This document shows positions 28,769 through 45,048 of a stretch of DNA of 64,000 nucleotides, one piece after another. This DNA is from Cladorhizidae sp. MBARI D1340-BT2 (lineage: Eukaryota > Porifera > Demospongiae > Poecilosclerida > Cladorhizidae). A program made the translations under genes and the position numbers. Numbering within the stretch: the stretch's first letter is position 1; every line of letters begins with the position of its first letter. A model generated the notes under the pieces. That model had not been told where the DNA came from and searched no databases. It saw nothing but the letters and a program-made list of their open reading frames with translations. The stretch lies in contig JAQNBH010000003.1 of NCBI GenBank assembly GCA_028752905.1, positions 39,368,472 through 39,432,471 on the forward strand. Direction: 5' to 3'.

Positions 28769-31700
28769 CCTAGCATGGTTATATACCTAGCATGGTTATA
28801 CACCTAGCATGGTTATATACCTAGCATGGTTATACACCTAGCATGGTTATATACCTAGCATGGTTATACACCTAGCATGGTTATACACCTAGCATGGTTA
28901 TATACCTAGCATGGTTATATACCTAGCATGGTTATATACCTAACATGGATATATACCTAGCATAGTTATACACCTAGCATGGTTATACAATTAGCATGGT
29001 TATACACCTAATATGGTTATATACCTAGCATAGTTATACACCTAGCATGGTTATACACCTAGCATGGATATATACCTAGCATGGTTATACACCTAGCATG
29101 GTTATATACCTAGCATGGTTATACACCTAGCATGGTTATATACCTAGCATGGTTATATACCTAGCATGGTTATACACCTAGCATGGTTATATACCTAGCA
29201 TGGTTATATACCTAGCATGGTTATACACCTAGCATGGTTATATACCTAGCATAGTTATATACCTAGCTTGGTTATATACCTAGCATGGTTATATACCTAG
29301 CATGGTTATACACCTACCATGGTTATATACCTAGCATGGTTATATACCTAGCATGGTTATATACCTAGCATGGTTATATACCTAGCATATAGTTATACAC
29401 CTAGCATGGTTATACAATTAGCATGGTTATACACCTAGCTTGGTTATATACCTAGCATGGTTATATACCTAGCATGGTTATACACCTAGCATGGTTATAC
29501 ACCTAGCATGGTTATATACCTAGCATGGTTATACACCTAGCATGGTTATACACCTAGCATGGTTATACACCTAGCATGGTTATATACCTAGCATGGTTAT
29601 ATATCTTGCATGGTTATACACCTAGCATGGTTATATACCTAGCATGTTTATAATACTAGCATGGTTATACACCTAGCATGGTAATACACCTAGCATGGTT
29701 ATACACTTAGCATGGTTATATACCTAGCATGGTTATACATCTAGCATGGTTATACACCTAGCATGGATATATACCTAGCATGGTTATACACGTAGCATGG
29801 TTATATACCTAGCATGTTTATATACCTAGCATGGTTATATACCTAGCATAGTTATACACCTAGCATGGTTATACAATTAGCATGGTTATACACCTAGCAT
29901 GGTTATACACCTAGCATGGTTATATACCTAGCATGGTTATATACCTAGCATGGTTATATACCTAGCATGGTTATATACCTAGCATGGTTATATACCTAGC
30001 ATGGTTATACACCTAGCATGGTTATATACCTAGCATGGTTATATACCTAGCATGGTTATACACCTAGCATGGTTATATACCTAGCATGGTTATACACCTA
30101 GCATGGTTATACACCTAGCATGGTTATATACCTAGCATGGTTATACACCTAGCATGGTTATACACCTAGCATGGTTATACACCTAGCATGGTTATATACC
30201 TAGCATGGTTATATACCTAGCATGGTTATACACCTAGCATGGTTATATACCTAGCATGTATATAATACTAGCATGGTTATACACCTAGCATGGTAATACA
30301 CCTAGCATGGTTATACACTTAGCATGGTTATATACCTAGCATGGTTATACATCTAGCATGGTTATATACCTAGCATGGTTATATACCTAGCATGGTTATA
30401 CACGTAGCATGGTTATATACCTAGCATGTTTATATACCTAGCATGGTTATATACCTAGCATAGTTATACACCTAGCATGGTTATACAATTAGCATGGTTA
30501 TACACCTAATATGGTTATATACCTAGCATAGTTATACACCTAGCATGGTTATACACCTAGCATGGATATATACATAGCATGGTTATACACCTAGCATGGT
30601 TATATACCTAGCATGGTTATACACCTAGCATGGTTATATACCTAGCATGGTTATATACCTAGCATGGTTATACACCTAGCATGGTTATATACCTAGCATG
30701 GTTATATACCTAGCATGGTTATACACCTAGCATGGTTATATACCTAGCATGGTTATATACCTAGCTTGGTTATATACCTAGCATGGTTATATACCTAGCA
30801 TGGTTATACACCTAGCATGGTTATATACCTAGCATGGTTATATACCTAGCATGGTTATATACCTAGCATGGTTATATACCTAGCATATAGTTATACACCT
30901 AGCATGGTTATACAATTAGCATGGTTATACACCTAGCTTGGTTATATACCTAGCATGGTTATATACCTAGCATGGTTATACACCTAGCATGGTTATACAC
31001 CTAGCATGGTTATATACCTAGCATGGTTATACACCTAGCATGGTTATACACCTAGCATGGTTATACACCTAGCATGATTATATACCTAGCATGGTTATAT
31101 ACCTAGCATGGTTATACACCTAGCATGGTTATATACCTAGCATGTTTATAATACTAGCATGGTTATACACCTAGCATGGTAATACACCTAGCATGGTTAT
31201 ACACTTAGCATGGTTATATACCTAGCATGGTTATACATCTAGCATGGTTATACACCTAGCATGGATATATACCTAGCATGGTTATACACGTAGCATGGTT
31301 ATATACCTAGCATGTTTATATACCTAGCATGGTTATATACCTTGCATAGTTATACACCTAGCATGGTTATACAATTAGCATGGTTATACACCTAGCATGG
31401 TTATACATCTAGCATGGTTATATACCTAGCATGGTTATATACCTAGCATGGTTATACACCTAGCATGGTTATATACCTAGCATGGTTATATACCTAGCAT
31501 GGTTATACACCTAGCATGGTTATATACCTAGCATGGTTATATACCTAGCATGGTTATACACCTAGCATGGTTATATACCTAGCATGGTTATACACCTAGC
31601 ATGGTTATACACCTAGCATGGTTATATACCTAGCATGGTTATACACCTAGCATGGTTATACACCTAGCATGGTTATACACCTAGCATGGTTATATACCTA

Positions 31701-33403
31701 GCATGGTTATATACCTAGCATGGTTATACACCTAGCATGGTTATATACCTAGCATGGTTATATACCTAGCATGGTTATACACCTAGCATGGTTATATACC
31801 TAGCATGTATATAATACTAGCATGGTTATACACCTAGCATGGTAATACACCTAGCATGGTTATACACTTAGCATGGTTATATACCTAGCATGGTTATACA
31901 TCTAGCATGGTTATATACCTAGCATGGTTATATACCTAGCATGGTTATACACGTAGCATGGTTATATACCTAGCATGTTTATATACCTAGCATGGTTATA
32001 TACCTAGCATAGTTATACACCTAGCATGGTTATACAATTAGCATGGTTATACACCTAGCATAGTTATATACCTAGCATGGTTATACACCTAGCATGGTTA
32101 TACACCTAGCATGGTTATACACCTAGCATGGTTATACACCTAGCATGGTTATATACCTAGCATGGTTATACACCTAGCATGGTTATATACCTAGCATGGT
32201 TATACACCTAGCATGGTTATATACCTAGCATGGTTATACACCTAGCATGGTTATACACCTAGCATGGTTATATACCTAGCATGGTTATATACCTAGCATG
32301 GTTATATACCTAACATGGATATATACCTAGCATAGTTATACACCTAACATGGTTATACAATTAGCATGGTTATACACCTAATATGGTTATATACCTAGCA
32401 TAGTTATACACCTAGCATGGTTATACACCTAGCATGGATATATACCTAGCATGGTTATACACCTAGCATGGTTATATACCTAGCATGGTTATACACCTAG
32501 CATGGTTATATACCTAGCATAGTTATATACCTAGCATGGTTATACACCTAGCATGGTTATATACCTAGCATGGTTATATACCTAGCATGGTTATACACCT
32601 AGCATGGTTATATACCTAGCATGGTTATATACCTAGCTTGGTTATATACCTAGCATGGTTATATACCTAGCATGGTTATACACCTAGCATGGTTATATAC
32701 CTAGCATGGTTATATACCTAGCATGGTTATATACCTAGCATGGTTATATACCTAGCATATAGTTATACACCTAGCATGGTTATACAATTAGCATGGTTAT
32801 ACACCTAGCTTGGTTATATACCTAGCATGGTTATATACCTAGCATGGTTATACACCTAGCATGGTTATACACCTAGCATGGTTATATACCTAGCATGGTT
32901 ATACACCTAGCATGGTTATACACCTAGCATGGTTATACACCTAGCATGGTTATATACCTAGCATGGTTATATACCTAGCATGGTTATACACCTAGCATGG
33001 TTATATACCTAGCATGTTTATAATACTAGCATGGTTATACACCTAGCATGGTAATACACCTAGCATGGTTATACACTTAGCATGGTTATATACCTAGCAT
33101 GGTTATACATCTAGCATGGTTATACACCTAGCATGGATATATACCTAGCATGGTTATACACGTAGCATGGTTATATACCTAGCATGTTTATTTACCTAGC
33201 ATGGTTATATACCTAGCATAGTTATACACCTAGCATGGTTATACAATTAGCATGGTTATACACCTAGCATGGTTATACACCTAGCATGGTTATATACCTA
33301 GCATGGTTATATACCTAGCATGGTTATACACCTAGCATGGTTATATACCTAGCATGGTTATATACCTAGCATGGTTATACACCTAGCATGGTTATATACC
33401 TAG

Positions 33404-33503
33404 CATGGTTATACATCTAGCATGGTTATATACCTAGCATGGTTATATACCTAGCATGGTTATACACGTAGCATGGTTATACACCTAGCATGTTTATATA
33501 CCT
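33404..33503 (+). repeat. Tail-only M2 cassette
   Basis: tctagc, two plain ATA-type monomers and cgtagc appear near 33415-33470, followed by catgtttatata, but the M2, ggtaataca and cttagc monomers that should stand before them are missing. Similar tail-only cassettes lie near 36308, 45074, 46588 and 58606. Each is a place where a break or exchange fell inside the cassette. Confidence 0.8.
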
Positions 33504-34105
33504 AGCATGGTTATATACCTAGCATAGTTATACACCTAGCATGGTTATACAATTAGTATGGTTATACACCTAGCATAGTTATATACCTAGCATGGTTATA
33601 CACCTAGCATGGTTATACACCTAGCATGGTTATACACCTAGCATGGTTATACACCTAGCATGGTTATAAACCTAGCATGGTTATACACCTAGCATGGTTA
33701 TATACCTAGCATGGTTATACACCTAGCATGGTTATATACCTAGCATGGTTATACACCTAGCATGGTTATACACCTAGCATGGTTATATACCTAGCATGGT
33801 TATATACCTAGCATGGTTATATACCTAACATGGATATATACCTAGCATAGTTATACACCTAGCATGGTTATACAATTAGCATGGTTATACACCTAATATG
33901 GTTATATACCTAGCATAGTTATACACCTAGCATGGTTATACACCTAGCATGGATATATACCTAGCATGGTTATACACCTAGCATGGTTATATACCTAGCA
34001 TGGTTATACACCTAGCATGGTTATATACCTAGCATGGTTATATACCTAGCATGGTTATACACCTAGCATGGTTATATACCTAGCATGGTTATATACCTAG
34101 CATGG

Positions 34106-34121
34106 TTATACACAAACATGG
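34106..34121 (+). repeat. 16-bp monomer (cacaaacatgg)
   Basis: Around 34111 the array reads ttatacacaaacatggttata. The usual cctagc start is replaced by a shortened aaac, so the monomer is one base short. I saw it only once in the window; exact edges depend on alignment. Confidence 0.75.
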
Positions 34122-34785
34122 TTATATACCTAGCATGGTTATATACCTAGCTTGGTTATATACCTAGCATGGTTATATACCTAGCATGGTTATACACCTA
34201 GCATGGTTATATACCTAGCATGGTTATATACCTAGCATGGTTATATACCTAGCATGGTTATATACCTAGCATATAGTTATACACCTAGCATGGTTATACA
34301 ATTAGCATGGTTATACACCTAGCTTGGTTATATACCTAGCATGGTTATATACCTAGCATGGTTATACACCTAGCATGGATATACACCTAGCATGGTTATA
34401 TACCTAGCATGGTTATACACCTAGCATGGTTATACACCTAGCATGGTTATACACCTAGCATGGTTATATACCTAGCATGGTTATATACCTAGCATGGTTA
34501 TACACCTAGCATGGTTATATACCTAGCATGTTTATAATACTAGCATGGTTATACACCTAGCATGGTAATACACCTAGCATGGTTATACACTTAGCATGGT
34601 TATATACCTAGCATGGTTATACATCTAGCATGGTTATACACCTAGCATGGATATATACCTAGCATGGTTATACACGTAGCATGGTTATATACCTAGCATG
34701 TTTATATACCTAGCATGTATATAATACTAGCATGGTTATACACCTAGTATGGTAATACACCTAGCATGGTTATACACTTAGCATG

Positions 34786-37700
34786 GTTATATACCTAGCA
34801 TGGTTATACATCTAGCATGGTTATATACCTAGCATGGTTATATACCTAGCATGGTTATACACGTAGCATGGTTATATACCTAGCATGTTTATATACCTAG
34901 CATGGTTATATACCTAGCATAGTTATACACCTAGCATGGTTATACAATTAGCATGGTTATACACCTAGCATAGTTATATACCTAGCATGGTTATACACCT
35001 AGCATGGTTATACACCTAGCATGGTTATACACCTAGCATGGTTATATACCTAGCATGGTTATACACCTAGCATGGTTATATACCTAGCATGGTTATACAC
35101 CTAGCATGGTTATATACCTAGCATGGTTATACACCTAGCATGGTTATACACCTAGCATGGTTATATACCTAGCATGGTTATATACCTAGCATGGTTATAT
35201 ACCTAACATGGATATATACCTAGCATAGTTATACACCTAACATGGTTATACAATTAGCATGGTTATACACCTAATATGGTTATATACCTAGCATAGTTAT
35301 ACACCTAGCATGGTTATACACCTAGCATGGATATATACCTAGCATGGTTATACACCTAGCATGGTTATATACCTAGCATGGTTATACACCTAGCATGGTT
35401 ATATACCTAGCATGGTTATATACCTAGCATGGTTATACACCTAGCATGGTTATATACCTAGCATGGTTATATACCTAGCATGGTTATACACCTAGCATGG
35501 TTATATACCTAGCATGGTTATATACCTAGCTTGGTTATATACCTAGCATGGTTATATACCTAGCATGGTTATACACCTAGCATGGTTATATACCTAGCAT
35601 GGTTATATACCTAGCATGGTTATATACCTAGCATGGTTATATACCTAGCATATAGTTATACACCTAGCATGGTTATACAATTAGCATGGTTATACACCTA
35701 GCTTGGTTATATACCTAGCATGGTTATATACCTAGCATGGTTATACACCTAGCATGGTTATACACCTAGCATGGTTATATACCTAGCATGGTTATACACC
35801 TAGCATGGTTATACACCTAGCATGGTTATACACCTAGCATGGTTATATACCTAGCATGGTTATATACCTAGCATGGTTATACACCTAGCATGGTTATATA
35901 CCTAGCATGTTTATAATACTAGCATGGTTATACACCTAGCATGGTAATACACCTAGCATGGTTATACACTTAGCATGGTTATATACCTAGCATGGTTATA
36001 CATCTAGCATGGTTATACACCTAGCATGGATATATACCTAGCATGGTTATACACGTAGCATGGTTATATACCTAGCATGTTTATATACCTAGCATGGTTA
36101 TATACCTAGCATAGTTATACACCTAGCATGGTTATACAATTAGCATGGTTATACACCTAGCATGGTTATACACCTAGCATGGTTATATACCTAGCATGGT
36201 TATATACCTAGCATGGTTATACACCTAGCATGGTTATATACCTAGCATGGTTATATACCTAGCATGGTTATACACCTAGCATGGTTATATACCTAGCATG
36301 GTTATACATCTAGCATGGTTATATACCTAGCATGGTTATATACCTAGCATGGTTATACACGTAGCATGGTTATATACCTAGCATGTTTATATACCTAGCA
36401 TGGTTATATACCTAGCATAGTTATACACCTAGCATGGTTATACAATTAGTATGGTTATACACCTAGCATAGTTATATACCTAGCATGGTTATACACCTAG
36501 CATGGTTATACACCTAGCATGGTTATACACCTAGCATGGTTATACACCTAGCATGGTTATATACCTAGCATGGTTATACACCTAGCATGGTTATATACCT
36601 AGCATGGTTATACACCTAGCATGGTTATATACCTAGCATGGTTATACACCTAGCATGGTTATACACCTAGCATGGTTATATACCTAGCATGGTTATATAC
36701 CTAGCATGGTTATATACCTAACATGGATATATACCTAGCATAGTTATACACCTAGCATGGTTATACAATTAGCATGGTTATACACCTAATATGGTTATAT
36801 ACCTAGCATAGTTATACACCTAGCATGGTTATACACCTAGCATGGATATATACCTAGCATGGTTATACACCTAGCATGGTTATATACCTAGCATGGTTAT
36901 ACACCTAGCATGGTTATATACCTAGCATGGTTATATACCTAGCATGGTTATACACCTAGCATGGTTATATACCTAGCATGGTTATATACCTAGCATGGTT
37001 ATACACCTAGCATGGTTATATACCTAGCATGGTTATATACCTAGCTTGGTTATATACCTAGCATGGTTATATACCTAGCATGGTTATACACCTAGCATGG
37101 TTATATACCTAGCATGGTTATATACCTAGCATGGTTATATACCTAGCATGGTTATATACCTAGCATATAGTTATACACCTAGCATGGTTATACAATTAGC
37201 ATGGTTATACACCTAGCTTGGTTATATACCTAGCATGGTTATATACCTAGCATGGTTATACACCTAGCATGGATATACACCTAGCATGGTTATATACCTA
37301 GCATGGTTATACACCTAGCATGGTTATACACCTAGCATGGTTATACACCTAGCATGGTTATATACCTAGCATGGTTATATACCTAGCATGGTTATACACC
37401 TAGCATGGTTATATACCTAGCATGTTTATAATACTAGCATGGTTATACACCTAGCATGGTAATACACCTAGCATGGTTATACACTTAGCATGGTTATATA
37501 CCTAGCATGGTTATACATCTAGCATGGTTATACACCTAGCATGGATATATACCTAGCATGGTTATACACGTAGCATGGTTATATACCTAGCATGTTTATA
37601 TACCTAGCATGGTTATATACCTAGCATAGTTATACACCTAGCATGGTTATACAATTAGCATGGTTATACACCTAGCATGGTTATACACCTAGCATGGTTA

Positions 37701-40700
37701 TATACCTAGCATGGTTATATACCTAGCATGGTTATACACCTAGCATGGTTATATACCTAGCATGGTTATATACCTAGAATGGTTATACACCTAGCATGGT
37801 TATATACCTAGCATGGTTATATACCTAGCATGGTTATACACCTAGCATGGTTATATACCTAGCATGGTTATATACCTAGCTTGGTTATATACCTAGCATG
37901 GTTATATACCTAGCATGGTTATATACCTAGCATAGTTATACACCTAGCATGGTTATACAATTAGCATGGTTATACACCTATCATGGTTATATACCTAGCA
38001 TAGTTATACACCTAGCATGGTTATACACCTAGCATGGTTATATACCTAGCATGGTTATACACCTAGCATGGTTATATACCTAGCATGGTTATATACCTAG
38101 CATGGTTATACACCTAGCATGGTTATACAATTAGCATGGTTATACACCTAGCATGGTTATATACCTAGCGTGGTTATATACCTAGCATCGTTATATACCT
38201 AGCATGGTTATACATCTAGCATGGTTATATACCTAGCATGGTTATATACCTTGCATGGTTATATACCTAGCATGGTTATATACCTAGCATAGTTATACAC
38301 CTAGCATCGTTATACAATTAGCATGGTTATACACCTAGCATGGTTATATACCTAGCATAGTTATACACCTAGCATGGTTATACACCTAGCATGGTTATAT
38401 ACCTTGCATGGTTATATACCTAGCATGGTTATATACCTAGCATGGTTATATACCTAGCATAGTTATAAACCTAGAATGGTTATACAATTAGCATGGTTAT
38501 ACACCTAGCATAGTTATATACCTAGCATTGTTATACACTTAGCATGGTTATACACCTAGCATGGTTATATACCTAGCATGGTTATATACCTAGCATAGTT
38601 ATATACATAGCATGGTTATATACCTAGCATAGTTATACACCTAAGATGGTTATACAATTAGAACGGTTATACACCTAGCATGGTTATATACCTAGCATAG
38701 TTATACACCTAGCATGGTTATACACCTAGCATGGTTATATACCTAGCATGGTTATATACCTAGCATGGTTATATACCTAGCATGGTTATACACCTAGCAT
38801 GGTTATATACCTAGCATGGTTATATACCTAGCATGGTTATATACCTAGCATGGTTATATACCTAGCATATAGTTATACACCTAGCATGGTTATAAAATTA
38901 GCATGTTTATACACCTAGCTTGGTTATATATTTAGCATGGTTATATACCTAGCATGGTTATACACCTAGCATGGTTATACACCTAGCATGGTTATATACC
39001 TAGCATGGTTATACACCTAGCATGGTTATACACCTAGCATGGTTATACACCTAGCATGGTTATATACCTAGCATGGTTATATACCTAGCATGGTTATACA
39101 CCTAGCATGGTTATATACCTAGCATGTTTATAATACTAGCATGGTTATACACCTAGCATGGTAATACACCTAGCATGGTTATACACTTAGCATGGTTATA
39201 TACCTAGCATGGTTATACATCTAGCATGGTTATACACCTAGCATGGTTATATACCTAGCATGGTTATACACGTAGCATGGTTATATACCTAGCATGTTTA
39301 TATACCTAGCATGGTTATATACCTAGCATAGTTATACACCTAGCATGGTTATACAATTAGCATGGTTATACACCTAGCATAGTTATATACCTAGCATGGT
39401 TATACACCTAGCATGGTTATACACCTAGCATGGTTATACACCTAGCATGGTTATACACCTAGCATGGTTATATACCTAGCATGGTTATACACCTAGCATG
39501 GTTATATACCTAGCATGGTTATACACCTAGCATGGTTATATACCTAGCATGGTTATACACCTAGCATGGTTATACACCTAGCATGGTTATATACCTAGCA
39601 TGGTTATATACCTAGCATGGTTATATACCTAACATGGATATATACCTAGCATAGTTATACACCTAGCATGGTTATACAATTAGCATGGTTATACACCTAA
39701 TATGGTTATATACCTTGCATAGTTATACACCTAGCATGGTTATACACCTAGCATGGATATATACCTAGCATGGTTATACACCTAGCATGGTTATATACCT
39801 AGCATGGTTATACACCTAGCATGGTTATATACCTAGCATGGTTATATACCTAGCATGGTTATACACCGAGCATGGTTATATACCTAGCATGGTTATATAC
39901 CTAGCATGGTTATACACCTAGCATGGTTATATACCTAGCATGGTTATATACCTAGCTTGGTTATATACCTAGCATGGTTATATACCTAGCATGGTTATAT
40001 ACCTAGCATAGTTATACACCTAGCATGGTTATACAATTAGCATGGTTATACACCTAGCATGGTTATATACCTAGCATAGTTATACACCTAGCATGGTTAT
40101 ACACCTAGCATGGTTATATACCTAGCATGGTTATACACCTAGCATGGTTATATACCTAGCATGGTTATATACCTAGCATGGTTATACACCTAGCATGGTT
40201 ATACAATTAGCATGGTTACACACCTAGCATGGTTATATACCTAGCGTGGTTATATACCTAGCATAGTTATATACCTAGCATGGTTATACATCTAGCATGG
40301 TTATATACCTAGCATGGTTATATAGCTTGCATGGTTATATACCTAGCATGGTTATATACCTAGCATAGTTATATACCTAGCATGGTTATACAATTAGCAT
40401 GTTTATACACCTAGCATGGTTATATACCTAGCATAGTTATACACCTAGCATGGTTATACACCTAGCATGGTTATATACCTAGCATGGTTATATACCTAGC
40501 ATGGTTATATACCTAGCATGGTTATATACCTAGCATGGTTATATACCTAGCCTAGTTATAAACCTAGCATGGTTATACAATTAGCATCGTTATACACCTA
40601 GCATGGTTATATACCTAGCATAGTTATACACTTAGCATGGTTATACACCTAGCATGGTTATATACCTAGCATGGTTATATACCTAGCATGGTTATATACC

Positions 40701-43700
40701 TAGCATGGTTATATACCTAGCATAGTTATACACCTAAGATGGTTATACAATTAGCATGGTTATACACCGAGCATGGTTATATACCTAGCATAGTTATACA
40801 CCTAGCATGGTTATACACCTAGCATGGTTATATACCTAGCATGGTTATATACCTAGCATGGTTATATACCTAGCATGGTTATACACCTAGCATGGTTATA
40901 TACCTAGCATGGTTATATACCTAGCATGGTTATATACCTAGCATGGTTATATACCTAGCATATAGTTATACACCTAGCATGGTTATACAATTAGCATGGT
41001 TATACACCTAGCTTGGTTATATACCTAGCATGGTTATATACCTAGCATGGTTATACACCTAGCATGGTTATACACCTAGCATGGTTATATACCTAGCATG
41101 GTTATACACCTAGCATGGTTATACACCTAGCATGGTTATACACCTAGCATGGTTATATACCTAGCATGGTTATATACCTAGCATGGTTATACACCTAGCA
41201 TGGTTATATACCTAGCATGTTTATAATACTAGCATGGTTATACACCTAGCATGGTAATACACCTAGCATGGTTATACACTTAGCATGGTTATATACCTAG
41301 CATGGTTATACATCTAGCATGGTTATACACCTAGCATGGATATATACCTAGCATGGTTATACACGTAGCATGGTTATATACCTAGCATGTTTATATACCT
41401 AGCATGGTTATATACCTAGCATAGTTATACACCTAGCATGGTTATACAATTAGCATGGTTATACACCTAGCATGGTTATACACCTAGCATGGTTATATAC
41501 CTAGCATGGTTATATACCTAGCATGGTTATACACCTAGCATGGTTATATACCTAGCATGGTTATATACCTAGCATGGTTATACACCTTGCATGGTTATAT
41601 ACCTAGCATGGTTATATACCTAGCATGGTTATACACCTAGCATGGTTATATACCTAGCATGGTTATATACCTAGCTTGGTTATATATCTAGCATGGTTAT
41701 ATACCTAGCATGGTTATATACCTAGCATAGTTATACACCTAGCATGGTTATACAATTAGCATGGTTATACACCTAGCATGGTTATATACCTAGCATAGTT
41801 ATACACCTAGCATGGTTATACACCTAGCATGGTTATATACCTAGCATGGTTATACACCTAGCATGGTTATATACCTAGCATGGTTATATACCTAGCATGG
41901 TTATACACCTAGCATGGTTATACAATTAGCATGGTTATACACCTAGCATGGTTATATACCTAGCGTGGTTATATACCTAGCATCGTTATATACCTAGCAT
42001 GGTTATACATCTAGCATGGTTATATACCTAGCATGGTTATATACCTTGCATGGTTATATACCTAGCATGGTTATATACCTAGCATAGTTATACACCTAGC
42101 ATGGTTATACAATTAGCATGGTTATACACCTAGCATGGTTATATACCTAGCATAGTTATACACCTAGCATGGTTATACACCTAGCATGGTTATATACCTT
42201 GCATGGTTATATACCTAGCATGGTTATATACCTAGCATAGTTATACACTTAGCATGGTTATACACCTAGCATGGTTATATACCTAGCATGGTTATATACC
42301 TAGCATGGTTATATACCTAGCATGGTTATATACCTAGCATAGTTATACACCTAAGATGGTTATACAATTAGCATGGTTATACACCTAGCATGGTTATATA
42401 CCTAGCATAGTTATACATCTAGCATGGTTATACACCTAGCATGGTTATATACCTAGCATGGTTATATACCTAGCATGGTTATATACCTAGCATGGTTATA
42501 CACCTAGCATGGTTATATACCTAGCATGGTTATATACCTAGCATGGTTATATACCTAGCATGGTTATATACCTAGCATATAGTTATACACCTAGCATGGT
42601 TATACAATTAGCATGGTTATACACCTAGCTTGGTTATATACCTAGCATGGTTATATACCTAGCATGGTTATACACCTAGCATGGTTATACACCTAGCATG
42701 GTTATATACCTAGCATGGTTATACACCTAGCATGGTTATACACCTAGCATGGTTATACACCTAGCATGGTTATATACCTAGCATGGTTATATACCTAGCA
42801 TGGTTATACACCTAGCATGGTTATATACCTAGCATGTTTATAATACTAGCATGGTTATACACCTAGCATGGTAATACACCTAGCATGGTTATACACTTAG
42901 CATGGTTATATACCTAGCATGGTTATACATCTAGCATGGTTATACACCTAGCATGGATATATACCTAGCATGGTTATACACGTAGCATGGTTATATACCT
43001 AGCATGTTTATATACCTAGCATGGTTATATACCTAGCATAGTTATACACCTAGCATGGTTATACAATTAGCATGGTTATACACCTAGCATGGTTATACAC
43101 CTAGCATGGTTATATACCTAGCATGGTTATATACCTAGCATGGTTATACACCTAGCATGGTTATATACCTAGCATGGTTATATACCTAGCATGGTTATAC
43201 ACCTAGCATGGTTATACACCTAGCTTGGTTATATACCTAGCATGGTTATATACCTAGCATGGTTATACACCTAGCATGGTTATACACCTAGCATGGTTAT
43301 ATACCTAGCATGGTTATACACCTAGCATGGTTATACACCTAGCATGGTTATACACCTAGCATGGTTATATACCTAGCATGGTTATATACCTAGCATGGTT
43401 ATACACCTAGCATGGTTATATACCTAGCATGTATATAATACTAGCATGGTTATACACCTAGCATGGTAATACACCTAGCATGGTTATACACTTAGCATGG
43501 TTATATACCTAGCATGGTTATACATCTAGCATGGTTATATACCTAGCATGGTTATATACCTAGCATGGTTATACACGTAGCATGGTTATATACCTAGCAT
43601 GTTTATATACCTAGCATGGTTATATACCTAGCATAGTTATACACCTAGCATGGTTATACAATTAGCATGGTTATACACCTAGCATAGTTATATACCTAGC

Positions 43701-45048
43701 ATGGTTATACACCTAGCATGGTTATACACCTAGCATGGTTATACACCTAGCATGGTTATACACCTAGCATGGTTATATACCTAGCATGGTTATACACCTA
43801 GCATGGTTATATACCTAGCATGGTTATACACCTAGCATGGTTATATACCTAGCATGGTTATACACCTAGCATGGTTATATACCTAGCATGGTTATACACC
43901 TAGCATGGTTATATACCTAGCATGGTTATACACCTAGCATGGTTATACACCTAGCATGGTTATATACCTAGCATGGTTATATACCTAGCATGGTTATATA
44001 CCTAACATGGATATATACCTAGCATAGTTATACACCTAGCATGGTTATACAATTAGCATGGTTATACACCTAATATGGTTATATACCTAGCATAGTTATA
44101 CACCTAGCATGGTTATACACCTAGCATGGATATATACCTAGCATGGTTATACACCTAGCATGGTTATATACCTTGCATGGTTATACACCTAGCATGGTTA
44201 TATACCTAGCATGGTTATATACCTAGCATGGTTATACACCTAGCATGGTTATATACCTAGCATGGTTATATACCTAGCATGGTTATACACCTAGCATGGT
44301 TATATACCTAGCATGGTTATATACCTAGCTTGGTTATATACCTAGCATGGTTATATACCTAGCATGGTTATACACCTACCATGGTTATATACCTAGCATG
44401 GTTATATACCTAGCATGGTTATATACCTAGCATGGTTATATACCTAGCATATAGTTATACACCTAGCATGGTTATACAATTAGCATGGTTATACACCTAG
44501 CTTGGTTATATACCTAGCATGGTTATATACCTAGCATGGTTATACACCTAGCATGGTTATACACCTAGCATGGTTATATACCTAGCATGGTTATACACCT
44601 AGCATGGTTATACACCTAGCATGGTTATACACCTAGCATGGTTATATACCTAGCATGGTTATATACCTAGCATGGTTATACACCTAGCATGGTTATATAC
44701 CTAGCATGTTTATAATACTAGCATGGTTATACACCTAGCATGGTAATACACCTAGCATGGTTATACACTTAGCATGGTTATATACCTAGCATGGTTATAC
44801 ATCTAGCATGGTTATACACCTAGCATGGATATATACCTAGCATGGTTATACACGTAGCATGGTTATATACCTAGCATGTTTATATACCTAGCATGGTTAT
44901 ATACCTAGCATAGTTATACACCTAGCATGGTTATACAATTAGCATGGTTATACACCTAGCATGGTTATACACCTAGCATGGTTATATACCTAGCATGGTT
45001 ATATACATAGCATGGTTATACACCTAGCATGGTTATATACCTAGCATG
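34786..45048 (+). repeat. 10,280-bp segmental tandem duplication, copy 1
   Basis: H monomers at 35644, 37159, 38861, 40954, 42571 and 44443 are followed by M1 cassettes, with one M2 at 43423. From about 35,040 to 41,280 nearly every marker recurs exactly 10,280 bp later; left of 35,040 the offset is 10,263 because copy 2 has one more ACA monomer. Shared rare variants include cctagaatgg near 37773, attagaacgg near 38657, ccgagcatgg near 39866, tatagcttgc near 40321 and cctagcctagtt near 40550. Private differences are few: tttagcatgg near 38931, ggttacaca near 40216 and ccgagc near 40768 in copy 1. J-type stretches lie at 37960-38860, 40036-40953 and 41755-42570. Confidence 0.88.

Larger units (their letters stand above)
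26375..34785 (+). repeat. Mixed higher-order block reusing neighbouring modules
   Basis: H monomers are at 26375, 29381, 30879, 32751 and 34265. The block opens with the doubled-cassette module also found at 12049 and 15383, continues with M2 cassettes at 27567 and 28332, then a 1,498-bp unit (29381-30878) equal to those at 17629 and 22002. Oddities are a 12-bp monomer at 28757, a tail-only M2 cassette near 33409, a 16-bp monomer near 34111 and an M2 cassette at 34709 only 187 bp after an M1 at 34522. The block is a patchwork of pieces seen to its left and right; the right boundary is approximate. Confidence 0.78.

Noticed and set aside
34700..34890. M1 at 34522 and M2 at 34709 as another doubled cassette
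   Set aside because: They are 187 bp apart and of different types, with tctagc/ggatata marks that fit one M1 and one M2 cassette joined side by side rather than a copy of one.
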